From: FEN-1350 sp964386005
GTDB lineage: Bacteria; Planctomycetota; Phycisphaerae; Sedimentisphaerales; Anaerohalosphaeraceae
Direction of reading: 5' to 3'
DNA: 64,000 nt
NCBI GenBank assembly: GCA_964386005.1
Contig: CAYLSB010000003.1
Location: 1-64,000, forward strand
A program made the position numbers and the translations under genes. The notes under the pieces are model-generated. The model ran no database searches. It was not told the origin of the DNA and saw only the letters and a program-made list of their open reading frames with translations. This document shows, one piece after another, positions 36,498 through 47,047 of this stretch; positions within the stretch are counted from its first letter, which is position 1, and each line of letters begins with the position of its first letter.

Positions 36498-38528
36498 CTA
36501 TCGTACCGTAAACAACGCCTTCGCCGATATTCCTTCCCTCCCGACGCAGACCAGGCGATAGGTTCCGCGCGACAGTTCGACCGATTCGGTTCCCGCTTCC
36601 ATGAGCCGATCATTCATAAACCAATTGAGGGGTTCCGGACCACTGGCTTTAAGCGACAACCGCACTGTACCTTCGAGCGCAAGATAGGTTCGGCCATTTT
36701 CAGGCGATACGATCACGAATCGTTCGGCGAGGTTCGCCGGTTTCGGCAACGGTCGCGTCACGGTAATCGGTTGAGGCGGGGCGGGTTCCGACTCGTTCTT
36801 GATCGCCGGCAGACAAAACATTCTCGCCAGCAGCGGCTCGGCCGCTTCCGCCCCGACATAGTCCAGCCGCCCCGTCCCGCGAAATCGACCCACCCAGACA
36901 CCCGCCGCATATCGCAGGTTGTGCCCCACCGCCCACGCATCGCGCCTTCCTGAGCTGGTCCCCGTTTTCCACATGAACCACGCCAGCCGCTCGGTGTCGC
37001 CGCCTTCCATTCCATGCACCGTCCGTTTCCGGCAGGACAGAATCTCGTTGATCGTTGCGCATACATTCGTATCCAACACCGTTCTTCCCTCATCACACAA
37101 TTCATCCACGAACAAGCGGTTTTTCCGGTATCGACCCTCTCTTCCAAACATCGCATAGGCATTCGTCAGATCGACAAGCGTTGTCTCGATCCCCCCGACC
37201 ACCAGCGACAATCCCGCTCGCCGATTGACGTCCACCGGTAAACGAATCCCCGCCGATTCAACAATCCCGAAACATCGGCCCAGCCCCGTCTCGCGTGCGA
37301 TATACAGCGCCGGGATATTCAGCGATTGCCGTAATGCCGTTGCCGCGGTCATTGAACCCGAATAGGTCCGGTCGAAATTCGACGGCTCCCAGCCGTCCAG
37401 ATCGATGGGTATATCATAGACGATCGAATCCATCGCCAACCGTCTATCCTGAAATGCCGCCGCGTACACGAAAGGTTTCAGCGCCGATCCCGGACTTCGG
37501 AGGGCCAGCGCAGCATTGACCTGCCCATCCCGCGGATCCGAATAATCCGCCGATCCGACCATCGCCACAATGGAACCCGTCCCGATCTCGATCACAACCG
37601 CCGCCAGTTCGCTCTCATCCGGCAACGTAGCCCGTTGATCCATCGCCAGCGTCTCCACCTGCGTCTGGATTCCCGGATCGATCGTCGTTCGCCCTCCCGC
37701 CGGACGTCGTCCGAGTGCCATTACCGCCGCATGTGCAGCGCGGGCCGATGCTCGCATCGGATTCAGAATCGCCGGATGAGCGACCGCTTCCCGCAATTCG
37801 TCTTCGTCGATACGTCCGCATTCGACCATACGTTCCAGCACATGATGGGATCGCTCCATCGCGGCCGTAAAATGCCGTCGCGGATCGTATCGCGTCGGCG
37901 ACTTCGGCAATCCCGCCAACAACGCCGACTCGGCCAACGTTAAATCTCGCGGGTGTTTTGAAAAATAAAATTGGCTCGCCGCACCGACCCCACGGATATT
38001 CCCGCCATACGGCGCCATATTCAGGTACAACTCAAGAATCTGATCCTTGTCGCGAATCCGACTCAGTTGAACCGCACGGAACATCTCCACGAGTTTGGAC
38101 TTCACCGTTCGGGGACGATTGTCCATCATCCGGCAAACCTGCATGGGGATCGTACTGGCCCCGGATACAATCCGACGACGGGCCAGATTCTTCGCCATGG
38201 CCCGTGATAGCGCCAGGATATCCACTCCGGGATGCGAATCATAACGCTGGTCCTCCACGACGATCGTCGCTTCCATCACGCGAGGATGAATATCCGACAA
38301 TCGCACCGGAAGACACCACTGTTCCTGCGGCGATACCGACCTCCACAGAATCCCACCTTCGCGATCCAACACCAGCGGGCTGGCCGCAAATCGAGAAAGT
38401 CTTTCTTCCGGAAATGGATAGATATTCCACAATAGTATCAGAAGGATTGTCGAGATCGCCGCCAGGCATCCCATCGTCGCGGCGATCCGTCGAACCATTC
38501 GAATCCGATAAAGCCATCGGGGTTTCAT
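36498..38528 (-). CDS. pbpC: Penicillin-binding protein 1C
   Basis: A 676-residue bifunctional peptidoglycan synthase anchored by one helix (about 12-36). The GT51 glycosyltransferase domain has the catalytic Glu in VVEDQRYDSHPGVD, and IPMQVCRM and ELYLNMAPYG follow. The transpeptidase has S348-x2-K351 in SALKPF, SLN, and K521-T-G in WKTGTSSG. The C-terminal 100 residues fit the PBP1C-specific beta domain. It overlaps the alpha-2-macroglobulin gene by four bases, the same pairing as pbpC-yfhM in Escherichia coli. Confidence 0.93.
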   Translation of the reverse strand: MKPRWLYRIRMVRRIAATMGCLAAISTILLILLWNIYPFPEERLSRFAASPLVLDREGGILWRSVSPQEQWCLPVRLSDIHPRVMEATIVVEDQRYDSHPGVDILALSRAMAKNLARRRIVSGASTIPMQVCRMMDNRPRTVKSKLVEMFRAVQLSRIRDKDQILELYLNMAPYGGNIRGVGAASQFYFSKHPRDLTLAESALLAGLPKSPTRYDPRRHFTAAMERSHHVLERMVECGRIDEDELREAVAHPAILNPMRASARAAHAAVMALGRRPAGGRTTIDPGIQTQVETLAMDQRATLPDESELAAVVIEIGTGSIVAMVGSADYSDPRDGQVNAALALRSPGSALKPFVYAAAFQDRRLAMDSIVYDIPIDLDGWEPSNFDRTYSGSMTAATALRQSLNIPALYIARETGLGRCFGIVESAGIRLPVDVNRRAGLSLVVGGIETTLVDLTNAYAMFGREGRYRKNRLFVDELCDEGRTVLDTNVCATINEILSCRKRTVHGMEGGDTERLAWFMWKTGTSSGRRDAWAVGHNLRYAAGVWVGRFRGTGRLDYVGAEAAEPLLARMFCLPAIKNESEPAPPQPITVTRPLPKPANLAERFVIVSPENGRTYLALEGTVRLSLKASGPEPLNWFMNDRLMEAGTESVELSRGTYRLVCVGREGISAKALFTVR

Positions 38529-41500
38529 GGTTTGACCGTCACCTTTCCAATCGGTCCCATCGCGGCAATTGCGGGATCATACATGCTCGATGCCTGGATC
38601 GGCGGCTTGTCAAATTGCCCCGCTGTAACCACGCGGAGGGAATACCGATGAATCTGCGATTCTCGATTGACGCCACAGAAGATCACCACCCGATCATCGA
38701 GGAATTCGACGTGATCCGCGCGGACGACATACCCCTCGCCCTGCTGTGAAGAAGCCAATCTCGGGTTTTCAACCTCCATTCCGCCGGGCAGGGCATCGAC
38801 AATGACAATATGATCGACCGGTTGCGGCAGCATCGTCCGGATGGACACTTCGACCTGGACCAGATCGCCGACCTTCAAATCATTTGCATCAATCACCTTT
38901 CCCGTCCGGTCCAGCCATCGTCGTGTAACCTCCAGATTCTTCGCATACGGCACAAGCTGTTCGGAAGTCGCCAGGCCTTCACTGATCGAACTGATATACA
39001 TCGTCCCGCGACCGCTGGAGGCGATTTTCATGGGACCGGCTACGTTTTCAAATTTTTGTGTCAATGGTTTTTCATGGGTAAACGAAAATTCGGCTCCATC
39101 CGCCAGGCGAAGAGCTCCCGCAAAATCGGACGGATCCCGCCGGTTCATTGATTGATACCGTGTCAGGGCCATCAGTGCCGCCGAATTCTCTAACGTGCTC
39201 CCCCAGCAGCCATTGAACCGGGCATCCATCATCTGTTTGACCATCGGCACAATTCGTGAATCCTGCGGATCGATATCCAGCAGGACCGAAAGCCATGTCG
39301 CGGTCTGTTGCAGGTGTGAGGTCAAATGGCCGCGCATCGTCGAACCCGCCGCCGAATTGATCGGTTCTCCCGCAAGAAATGACTTCGCTTTGCCGGTCGA
39401 TCCTTGCGTATGAAACGCCGCCGCCAGGTGCGCAAGGCCGGCGGGATCGAGTTTGTCGCGCCGCTCCGCCAGTCCATTCATCCATCCGAGCTTCGGTTGA
39501 TCAAATCCGCTTAACACATGACAAATCAGAGCGCGAGTCGCCGCCGGACTCTCCGTATCCGGCTGATTTAACTGGCTGTCCAGATACTTTAATAGTGCCT
39601 CCAGAAATGCTTTCTCTATTTCGTATCCGGCCTTTCGCGCTTCCAGCAGGCACCATCCGGCATACGCGGATCCCCACAGGGATGGCTGTGTTCCGCCCGG
39701 CCAGAAACTCAGACCGCCCGAAACCGTCTGCATCGACCACAATCGCACAATCCCCGCTGTAACCATATCGCCGATCCTGTCGGCTCGGGATGAATCCAAA
39801 ATCTTCGACGCATATATCAAAGCGAATAACCGGCTGGTCGTTTGTTCCAGACATCCATAAGGATAATCGATCAACCGCTCCAGAACCGGTTCCAGTTCGA
39901 CGATCGGCATGGCGCTGATGGACAGCTTCCGCTGTTCGGTTCCCGGGATGAATGCCCTGGACGGCTCCAGAGTCAATTCCGTACCCGCCGCCATGGACCA
40001 TGTGTGGACCTCCGAATGCAGCGCCGTCGCGGGACGAACCGGCAGGGATATCGATGCCTCTGCCGCAAGCGGTTGCGATGTCGATTCAATCGCTGTGGCC
40101 TTGATCTCGATCTTCGCGGCGCCGATTTCCCGCGCTTGCACATTCAGGAGATACGAATGGGGCTTGCCGGAAAGAACCGTAAGTTGAGCGGAAGGATTTT
40201 CAATCTTGATTTGCTTTGTGTGAGCTATATCGAGTCGTACCTTGATCTCGTTTCCCGTCGAATTGAATAACTTGACAGGGACTTCAAATCGATCTCCGGG
40301 GGCTGCAAATCTCGGCCAGCCGGTCTCGATAAACAATGGCGATGTCATGACAACCGGCTTATCCGCCTTGCCGTATCGATCCTGATCGGCCGCCACGGCC
40401 ATCACGCGGATTTGACCGATCAGATTCGGCGTCTTCATCGTCACTTTCCCTCGACCGTCACGGTCCAGAGAAATTACCTCACGCCATACCACATCCGGCT
40501 CTTTTCGTTCCGTACGAACAGGGCTTCGTCGGAGCCCCCCTACCGTACGACGCGGTCCATCGGCTCCAATGCGAGCGAAACAGGCCGGCCGTTCATAATC
40601 CGGCAACAAATCGAGGAACACATCGGATGTTCCCACTCCCGGTTGACGCGGAGACAGGAAGAATCCGAAGGGATCCGGAGTCAGATAATCTGTCGGTAAT
40701 AGAATTCCTTCATCGACCGCCCACACATGGACCATTCCCGGATGGTTCGGATCGATCGCCGCATCCGTGACCACATCCACGACAATCTCCTCCCGCGGCC
40801 GTATCGAATCCGGCGCGAGGATTCGAATCGGCATTTTCTCTTTTTCGTGATCCAATCGGATACGCTGCATTCCCATCGCGCGATGCGGAAGCCACTTGGG
40901 TTGTTTCGGGTCGACCGATCGGACCACCGCCGCCGTCAGATACGCCCCGCCTCGCAATTCTTTCGGCAAGGGAATCGAAATCTCCGCCGAATTATTCTTC
41001 ATCTCGACAATCTGATACGAGACGACGCGATCCGTCTCCAACGCGGCAAACAACGTACCCGACAACGGACTTCGAACCAGCGCTTTGACCGTCGAACCCG
41101 GCAGGTACTTCGGCTGATCAATCACAATCTCGAGCTTCTCGGGTTGATTCATCGCCAGACTCTGCTCGGCGCCGTTTTCAGACGAATATACCTCCAGCCA
41201 TGTTTCGCTCTTACTGACCGTATCGATTACGACCAGCCGATACCGCCCGGCATCGGCGCATGTAAAACTAATCGAACCGCGCGATGCGCCAGTGGATTCG
41301 ATGGTTTCCGTTTTGATCGTCTGTAATTTTTCCTCTGATTTCCATATATTCCGACGGTTGACTTGTGTGAGAAAGGAGTCGTATTTCACCGCCATCAACT
41401 GCACCTGCAAGGGACCGGGCGCAATCTCGGTTTCATTCGTCTGCAGGCACACCCAATCGGCCCTGCAGGCGACACCCGGAGAAACCAAAGTGCCTTCCCG

Positions 41501-43864
41501 GGTCTTCAGGCCGATGTGTTTTCCGAGACGATCCACGATCGCCGACCCATTGTCCGAGACGGATCGCGAACCCGGTTCGGTTACCGTCGCTCCAAAAAAC
41601 ATGCGGTAGAATCCCGCAGGGACATCCTTGGGAATTTCGATGTTGACCTCGGCATTTCCCGACGTATCCAGTATCTGTTTGACCGTTGGAATTTGAACGG
41701 GGCCCGTAGTGATGGATTTGCCAAATTGATACCCCTTAAACGCTTCCGGCTGAGGGCGAATCGGGACCAGTCGTGGTTCGATGCGCAATGGCAACTCGGC
41801 GGCGGGCGCATCCCACAGATAGGTTCCCACAACCTTCACCATCGGTGTCTCGGTCGGCGAATAACGTTCGGCGGTTGTCTTGGCCTCGACCTTGATCCGT
41901 TGGGGAAGGAACGTCTCTATAAATGCGGTGGTACTCCCGATAATCGTATGGGATCCAGGCAGGGTGATATCGAATGAATACATTCCGGTTTGCATATCAT
42001 CCCGGGTTGGAAAATCGGCATGGAAGAATCCCTGCCGATCTTCCTTCCGCTCGATCATACGATCCTCAACCCGGCGGCCGTCCGGACGGGTCACAAGAAG
42101 ACGAACGGGAAATACCGGCGGAATCGTTCCATTGCTCCGCCGCAGTATTCCCGTCAGATGAACCGAATCTCCCGGCCGATAGACGCCCCGTTCCGAATAT
42201 ACCATGGCCTCGATATCTTCCGGATAGGGATGTCCATCCGTATCGATATCGTCGATCACCCACCGATTGTCTTCCGGCAAAAGGTAGGCAAGGTCATCCT
42301 CCTTCTGGGCTGTAATCACCCACATCCTGCCATCTTTGCCCTGAGCGGAATATTCCAGCCGGATGATTCCGTTAGGATCGGTCACTCCGGTCGCCAGTGT
42401 TTGATTGTTGAAGGTAATCGCCTTAACCGTAACCCCATCCATGGGTTTTCCATGCCGAAGCGACGTTATCCACACAAGACATCCATCCTTATCGGACTTG
42501 GAGGTTATGCCGATATCAGTCAGCGACACCAGAATATGATCCTGTGCCCAATAGTTGTTCGAAGAATGGGCGCGAATCGAATACATACCCGGTCCGGGTT
42601 GGACGAGATCCTTCAGTTCAATCGCAAAATTCTGGATCGTATTCCTGACGAGATCACACGGAATGGTTTTTTGAGGAAGTTCTCGTGAAGTTTCATATTG
42701 ACCATGACCATGAAGGAACGCCGCCAGATTGTTTTCATAAACCCGCCACGCCGACAGTTTTATATCTGAAATATTGACCGCCTTCAATTCAATCTGGCGA
42801 TTCCCATAAGGGGATAGAATTCCCTGCCGATGCTGAATCGAGATCGCCGGATCGCGCTTGGGAATTTCTGCGACCACGGAGACCTCTTTGCCAAGGGTCT
42901 TGTCCTGCTCCGAACAAAGAATCGACGGCAGTCGAAGAGTGTACCGCTTCTCCGGCAAAAATTTCCCGGTTACCACCAGAACATTATTACTGCGGTAGGT
43001 CTTTATCTCTTCGACCGAAGGAGTTATCCCTATTTCCGGTAAATCCTGTTTCCGATTCAGCGGCTGAGAGAAATGAAGATGTAATGAAGCTGTTTCGCTC
43101 AAATAGGGCAGATCGACTTCAGCATGCAAAAAGGCAAAACCAGGATCGATGGACAAAACCCTCGAAACTGTATCGGACAAGGTTATATCTGCTTCGGGGC
43201 TTTTCAGCCGGCCGGATATTGTTAGTTTGAGATTGTTCGTGGACGGCCGTGGTACCTGTAAGGTGATCTTATCAGACGGTGCTTTCGTCAGGCACTGAAT
43301 TTCGCTGATCCGTGGGGTTTTGACAGAAGCTCCATCCTGAAAAATCACGTTCCGCATCAGATCGGAAGGATCAACCGGCAAATTGAACACTAACTCAACG
43401 GTTATATGGACCGCATCGGCGGCAATGGCATGAAAGGACCGCAATTCAAAGGGAGAGGTTCGCACTTCGAAAGATCTGCCATTGGTTATCTTCATCCCGG
43501 TTCGATGATCAAACTGGTCGGTCAAAGAAACCGTAAAAACCCGACCCAACGGAATGGGCTTGTCAAAGATGTATTCCAGCATATCGGGTTCCGCCCAGAC
43601 AAGTTTTCCGGGACATGCCGGTTGGAAATTCAACAACGCCCTTTTTTCGACTCGTCCTAAATCCTTTTCCAAAATGATATTACGATCAAATATCATTCGC
43701 AAACGATCCGGTTTATCCCTATCGGGAAACAGATAGGACTGTCGAAGGGATACCTCACCATACGTCCGAGCATTCGCCTTGAAATAGATATATCCAACGC
43801 CAAGCACGTTGAGAGTAATCAGGACCAGATTGATCGTAAGTAACTGGCGGGCGGTAATCTTCAT
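38525..43864 (-). CDS. Bacterial alpha-2-macroglobulin (thioester type)
   Basis: A 1779-residue periplasmic, membrane-anchored protease trap. Residues 7-29 form an N-terminal anchor. A chain of beta macroglobulin domains follows, with characteristic MVYSERGVYRPGDSVHLTG. The thioester motif is C1338-LE-Q1341 in YGCLEQTTSR, followed by the helical thioester domain (ALICHVLSGFD, and similar). The intact CLEQ means it can covalently trap proteases. The start has AAGGAG. Coupling to pbpC fits the known role of repairing and guarding the wall after damage by outside proteases or wall enzymes. Confidence 0.93.
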   Translation of the reverse strand: MKITARQLLTINLVLITLNVLGVGYIYFKANARTYGEVSLRQSYLFPDRDKPDRLRMIFDRNIILEKDLGRVEKRALLNFQPACPGKLVWAEPDMLEYIFDKPIPLGRVFTVSLTDQFDHRTGMKITNGRSFEVRTSPFELRSFHAIAADAVHITVELVFNLPVDPSDLMRNVIFQDGASVKTPRISEIQCLTKAPSDKITLQVPRPSTNNLKLTISGRLKSPEADITLSDTVSRVLSIDPGFAFLHAEVDLPYLSETASLHLHFSQPLNRKQDLPEIGITPSVEEIKTYRSNNVLVVTGKFLPEKRYTLRLPSILCSEQDKTLGKEVSVVAEIPKRDPAISIQHRQGILSPYGNRQIELKAVNISDIKLSAWRVYENNLAAFLHGHGQYETSRELPQKTIPCDLVRNTIQNFAIELKDLVQPGPGMYSIRAHSSNNYWAQDHILVSLTDIGITSKSDKDGCLVWITSLRHGKPMDGVTVKAITFNNQTLATGVTDPNGIIRLEYSAQGKDGRMWVITAQKEDDLAYLLPEDNRWVIDDIDTDGHPYPEDIEAMVYSERGVYRPGDSVHLTGILRRSNGTIPPVFPVRLLVTRPDGRRVEDRMIERKEDRQGFFHADFPTRDDMQTGMYSFDITLPGSHTIIGSTTAFIETFLPQRIKVEAKTTAERYSPTETPMVKVVGTYLWDAPAAELPLRIEPRLVPIRPQPEAFKGYQFGKSITTGPVQIPTVKQILDTSGNAEVNIEIPKDVPAGFYRMFFGATVTEPGSRSVSDNGSAIVDRLGKHIGLKTREGTLVSPGVACRADWVCLQTNETEIAPGPLQVQLMAVKYDSFLTQVNRRNIWKSEEKLQTIKTETIESTGASRGSISFTCADAGRYRLVVIDTVSKSETWLEVYSSENGAEQSLAMNQPEKLEIVIDQPKYLPGSTVKALVRSPLSGTLFAALETDRVVSYQIVEMKNNSAEISIPLPKELRGGAYLTAAVVRSVDPKQPKWLPHRAMGMQRIRLDHEKEKMPIRILAPDSIRPREEIVVDVVTDAAIDPNHPGMVHVWAVDEGILLPTDYLTPDPFGFFLSPRQPGVGTSDVFLDLLPDYERPACFARIGADGPRRTVGGLRRSPVRTERKEPDVVWREVISLDRDGRGKVTMKTPNLIGQIRVMAVAADQDRYGKADKPVVMTSPLFIETGWPRFAAPGDRFEVPVKLFNSTGNEIKVRLDIAHTKQIKIENPSAQLTVLSGKPHSYLLNVQAREIGAAKIEIKATAIESTSQPLAAEASISLPVRPATALHSEVHTWSMAAGTELTLEPSRAFIPGTEQRKLSISAMPIVELEPVLERLIDYPYGCLEQTTSRLFALIYASKILDSSRADRIGDMVTAGIVRLWSMQTVSGGLSFWPGGTQPSLWGSAYAGWCLLEARKAGYEIEKAFLEALLKYLDSQLNQPDTESPAATRALICHVLSGFDQPKLGWMNGLAERRDKLDPAGLAHLAAAFHTQGSTGKAKSFLAGEPINSAAGSTMRGHLTSHLQQTATWLSVLLDIDPQDSRIVPMVKQMMDARFNGCWGSTLENSAALMALTRYQSMNRRDPSDFAGALRLADGAEFSFTHEKPLTQKFENVAGPMKIASSGRGTMYISSISEGLATSEQLVPYAKNLEVTRRWLDRTGKVIDANDLKVGDLVQVEVSIRTMLPQPVDHIVIVDALPGGMEVENPRLASSQQGEGYVVRADHVEFLDDRVVIFCGVNRESQIHRYSLRVVTAGQFDKPPIQASSMYDPAIAAMGPIGKVTVKP

Positions 43865-44424
43865 GGAACGCTCCTTACCTGGTTATTCAACCATGTCAAT
43901 GTATGAACGAATACATCCATAATCGTAATTACAAAATGACAGACAGATCGACTTTGAAGAAATCTTCGGCGGGAACAAACTACAAACCCCAATCGCAACA
44001 TAGCTCACCATCTGGCCGTACTATTTTTGTCTCTCTTTTTGCTATCGGAATGTTTGATGAAGTTTCATCAATTGAATTCCACAAAAAATGATCGAATTCG
44101 AACGGATGATTCCACCTGGATTTCCACCGGCAATTCTCTCCGTATTGTATGTGTGTAACGCATGAATGGACATCGACGACACTCATGTTTGTCCATAACG
44201 GAGAAGGACGACCCGATCGAGATATCGATCGATAAACGATGAAGGATGATGCAACGAAGTACCTTCGACTGGATTATCCCCTTTTTGGCCCCCCTATCCC
44301 TTTGAAGAAAAGGAATAGGCGGATCCGGGGGATAACCGGGTCCGCCTTCAGGGAAGCATCCATGGAGATTGCCTCTCCACGGCAGCCGTTAGGCAAATCC
44401 AAAACCGATATGTATGCCGTTGCG
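43865..44424. other. Intergenic region between the macroglobulin and barrel genes
   Basis: 560 bases without a supportable gene. It contains short dyads (ATGTAT/ATACAT near 43906; ATGGACA/TGTCCAT at about 44163-44193), a cluster of CGATCG palindromes near 44213-44233, and the terminator-like hairpin at 44318-44346. It should hold the promoter of the macroglobulin-pbpC operon, which I could not identify. Confidence 0.5.
44318..44346 (-). terminator. Probable terminator of the barrel-protein gene
   Basis: Arms GGCGGATCCGG and CCGGGTCCGCC (one wobble) with a seven-base loop, about 80 bases after the stop of the leftward barrel gene. On the minus strand it is followed by the T-rich TATTCCTTTTCTT. 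Confidence 0.55.
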
Positions 44425-45210
44425 TTAAAATGAGGTCGATAGATTTACGCCGGCAAAGAAATAATCGCTTTCAGGACGGTAGGCGTCTGACTTACGAATA
44501 TCATTATCCAATAACGTTACATAGTTGATGTTGGGAGTAAGAGTCCAGCTCCCAATCGGAATGGGAAATCCAAGTTTCAAATACAGGTCGGTACACGTGG
44601 CGTCATCCACTCCCCAGTAGAATTTGTTATGAGCGGAACTACCCCACCCCAATGAAGCCGACATCGATAATCCGATCGGCATATCGGAAGCCAATTCGGC
44701 GATTTTCTCGATATCATGACTGACTCCGAAGGCGATATAGGTTCCATCCACATCATCCACATCCCGATACAACTTAATGGATGGGCTAAAAGGCATGTCC
44801 AGGGTCAACCCACCATAGATTTCTGTTGTATCATCGGCTTGCGTATTTGGAAATGTGTAATTGATCACGCCAAGAGAAACCGAAAGAATGTCGAATCCGG
44901 GAACAGGACAGGAATACTCCAGCGAATAATCGACTTCGGTAATTTCGCCGTCGTTGTCATTGTAATTGGACATTTCCAGGTTGCCCCAGACCGCGGCCGT
45001 CAATCCGCCGTAGGTCAGAGAAACAGAGGGTTGGAATACACTATCATCCTGAAGATTCATCCCTCTCCAGATATACTTTCCGAAATAATCCATGGACACC
45101 TCTATTTCGGGTGAAGTCGCTTTATCCTCCGCGAGCGCCAAAGAGGAAACCAGAATCGTTGCCATGATAACAAAATACCTAACCCAAGTCGGAGCCGTAA
45201 TCCTACCCAT
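44425..45210 (-). CDS. Outer-membrane beta-barrel protein (TorF/Gcw_chp-like)
   Basis: A 261-residue protein with a signal peptide (1-27, ending LALA). The mature part alternates polar and hydrophobic residues in short strands and ends in a phenylalanine (LSTSF), as outer-membrane barrels do. The opening DYFGKYIWRGMNLQDD with QPSVSLTYGGL and AVWGN resembles the TIGR02001/TorF family of putative porins. Substrate is unknown. A near-perfect sigma-54 promoter lies 67 bases upstream and the gene for a sigma-54 activator is next to it, so expression is probably inducible. Confidence 0.72.
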   Translation of the reverse strand: MGRITAPTWVRYFVIMATILVSSLALAEDKATSPEIEVSMDYFGKYIWRGMNLQDDSVFQPSVSLTYGGLTAAVWGNLEMSNYNDNDGEITEVDYSLEYSCPVPGFDILSVSLGVINYTFPNTQADDTTEIYGGLTLDMPFSPSIKLYRDVDDVDGTYIAFGVSHDIEKIAELASDMPIGLSMSASLGWGSSAHNKFYWGVDDATCTDLYLKLGFPIPIGSWTLTPNINYVTLLDNDIRKSDAYRPESDYFFAGVNLSTSF

Positions 45211-45275
45211 TTTCCATTCCCTTTCGATATGTCAGTATCGTATTCATTTTTTGCCGCCAAACACAATCGATCCCG

Positions 45276-45293
45276 ATGCAAGCGGCGTGCCGA
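45276..45293 (-). promoter_or_regulatory. Sigma-54 (RpoN) promoter of the barrel gene
   Basis: On the minus strand the sequence reads TCGGCACGCCGCTTGCAT: GG at -24, exactly ten bases, then GC at -12, with the full GGCACG-N4-TTGCA core. It predicts a start of transcription near 45266. Confidence 0.8.
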
Positions 45294-45389
45294 ACACAAA
45301 AATGATGGAAAAATCGAATTATGTTGTTTGATCATAATCACTTACACCACTTTATCCACGCATAAATCCCTGAAACGGGAATACCATCA

Positions 45390-45415
45390 CGTAGAACAGG
45401 ACGAAATATTCTACG
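45390..45415. promoter_or_regulatory. Candidate upstream activating site for the sigma-54 activator
   Basis: Inverted repeat CGTAGAA-N12-TTCTACG, about 100 bases upstream of the sigma-54 promoter, the usual distance for an enhancer. It lies just beyond the 3' end of the activator gene. Confidence 0.45.
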
Positions 45416-45432
45416 ATATTGTCCATGGGCCA

Positions 45433-46971
45433 TCATCCAAAGGATAGCTGTTTCGGAGAAATCTGGTATTTTTTCAATTTATAACCCATCATTCGTTCGG
45501 TCAATCCCAGTTCCCTTGCGGCCGCTCGCTGCTGACCGCCGGTCTTTTTCAGCGCGTCGATGATACGTTCCATCTCGAGATTAGCCACTTCTTTGGGCAA
45601 CGTCAGGTTCGCCGGCGCCGGCTCGTTATCTTTGATCATCTGCAAAGAAGGAGGAAGATGTTCGGATCGGATCACATCAGCGTCGCAGACCAGAACCGCT
45701 CTTTCGATACAGTTTTCCACCTCGCGAATATTGCCGGGCCAGTGATAACTGGTCAACATCCGGATCGCGGGGGTGGATATCCGCGTAATCATCTTGCCGT
45801 TTTCCCTCGCGTATTTTTCGAGGAAGAAATCGGCCAGGAGCATCACGTCATCCTTTCGTTCCCGCAACGGCGGCAGAAAGATGGGGAACACGTTGATCCG
45901 ATAGTACAAGTCTTCCCTGAATAGACCGTTTTTGATTTCCTGTTCCAGATTTTTATGCGTGGCGACGATGATCCGAACATTGGATTTGATCGTCTGGCTT
46001 CCGCCGACCCGTTCAAACTCGCGAAATTGGATGACACGGAGGAGCTTGACCTGCAAATTCAAAGAAAAATCACCTATTTCATCAAGAAACAGGGTTCCTC
46101 CGTTGGCTAGTTCAAAACGGCCGAGTTTGCGATCGGTCGCACCGGTGAAGGCCCCTTTTTCATGGCCGAACAATTCGCTCTCAAGAAGAGTCTCCGGCAG
46201 CGCCGTGCAGTTGATCTTAACGAACGGTTTATCCGAGCGGAGACTATTGTAATGAATCGCGTGGGCGACGAGATCTTTGCCGGTTCCGCTTTCGCCGCGG
46301 ACCAGCACGGTGGCATTGCTATTGGCCACCTGCTCGATGAGACGATAGACCTCCTGCATGGCATTGCTGGTCCCGACCATATTGTGTATGTTAAATCTCG
46401 TCTTTAGCTCGCGGCGCAGGCGGGCATTCTCGTCCTGGAGCTGGCGGCGGCTGGATTCGACGAGCTTGTTGAGTTTGACCGCCTGGGCGATCATCGTGGC
46501 GATAATGTTCAGCAGGCGGACATGATCCTCAAACTCGTCGAGGCGCGGCGTTTTACGATCCACGCTGAGAGCACCAATCGTTTGTCCCTCCAGGGTAATC
46601 GGAACACAAAAGAAAGCGACATGTTGTCCGGGGGACACTTCACGGGGACCGGTCTTGGCAAGGAAGCGAGGATCTTTTTTGATATCCGGAACGACCACTT
46701 CTTTTCCGGTCTGAACGACTTTGCCGGTAATCCCTTCGCCGAGTCGATAACTTACGGAACGTGCCTCGGCGTTCAGGCCGTAGGCCGCTTTGATCTGAAT
46801 CATTTCGGATTCCGGATCAAGCAGGGTAATTACGCCCCTCTTGAATCGAAGATGCGTATCCAGAAGCTTCATAATCGATTCCAGCGTCGCTTCCAGATCC
46901 AGCGAACTGGCGAAGGCATTGGCAATATCGGCCAATAAGACGACTTCGCGTTCCAGCGTCTTTCCTGACAT
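45433..46971 (-). CDS. NifA-like sigma-54-dependent activator (GAF-AAA+-Fis)
   Basis: A 513-residue transcription activator. Residues 1-175 form a GAF sensor domain (ESIMKLLDTHLRFKRGVITLLD, GEGITGKVVQTGKEVVV). The AAA+ domain has Walker A GESGTGKD, the sigma-54 contact loop GAFTGA, Walker B GTLFLDEIGD and the R-finger region. A Fis-type helix-turn-helix (RAAARELGLTERMMGYKLKKY) ends the protein. GGAG before the ATG sets the start; a longer frame would begin upstream of the promoter found at 47019-47047. The GAF domain suggests it senses a small molecule. Its likely target is the barrel gene downstream. Confidence 0.93.
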   Translation of the reverse strand: MSGKTLEREVVLLADIANAFASSLDLEATLESIMKLLDTHLRFKRGVITLLDPESEMIQIKAAYGLNAEARSVSYRLGEGITGKVVQTGKEVVVPDIKKDPRFLAKTGPREVSPGQHVAFFCVPITLEGQTIGALSVDRKTPRLDEFEDHVRLLNIIATMIAQAVKLNKLVESSRRQLQDENARLRRELKTRFNIHNMVGTSNAMQEVYRLIEQVANSNATVLVRGESGTGKDLVAHAIHYNSLRSDKPFVKINCTALPETLLESELFGHEKGAFTGATDRKLGRFELANGGTLFLDEIGDFSLNLQVKLLRVIQFREFERVGGSQTIKSNVRIIVATHKNLEQEIKNGLFREDLYYRINVFPIFLPPLRERKDDVMLLADFFLEKYARENGKMITRISTPAIRMLTSYHWPGNIREVENCIERAVLVCDADVIRSEHLPPSLQMIKDNEPAPANLTLPKEVANLEMERIIDALKKTGGQQRAAARELGLTERMMGYKLKKYQISPKQLSFG

Positions 46972-47018
46972 TTTGACTCCACGTAAAAAGGTAACGATAA
47001 AGTAATATTCAGCGGAGG

Positions 47019-47047
47019 ATCTTAACATTTTTGTAGAATGGCGTCAA
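47019..47047 (-). promoter_or_regulatory. Sigma-70-like promoter of the sigma-54 activator gene
   Basis: On the minus strand, -35 TTGACG (47042-47047), a 17-base spacer and -10 TAAGAT (47019-47024). Confidence 0.65.

Noticed and set aside
44213..44233. CGATCG palindromes as a recombination or attachment site
   Set aside because: They are short palindromes without a duplicated partner or an integrase gene.
46972..47028. Longer N-terminus for the sigma-54 activator
   Set aside because: It begins upstream of the predicted transcript start; GGAG precedes the internal ATG at 46971.
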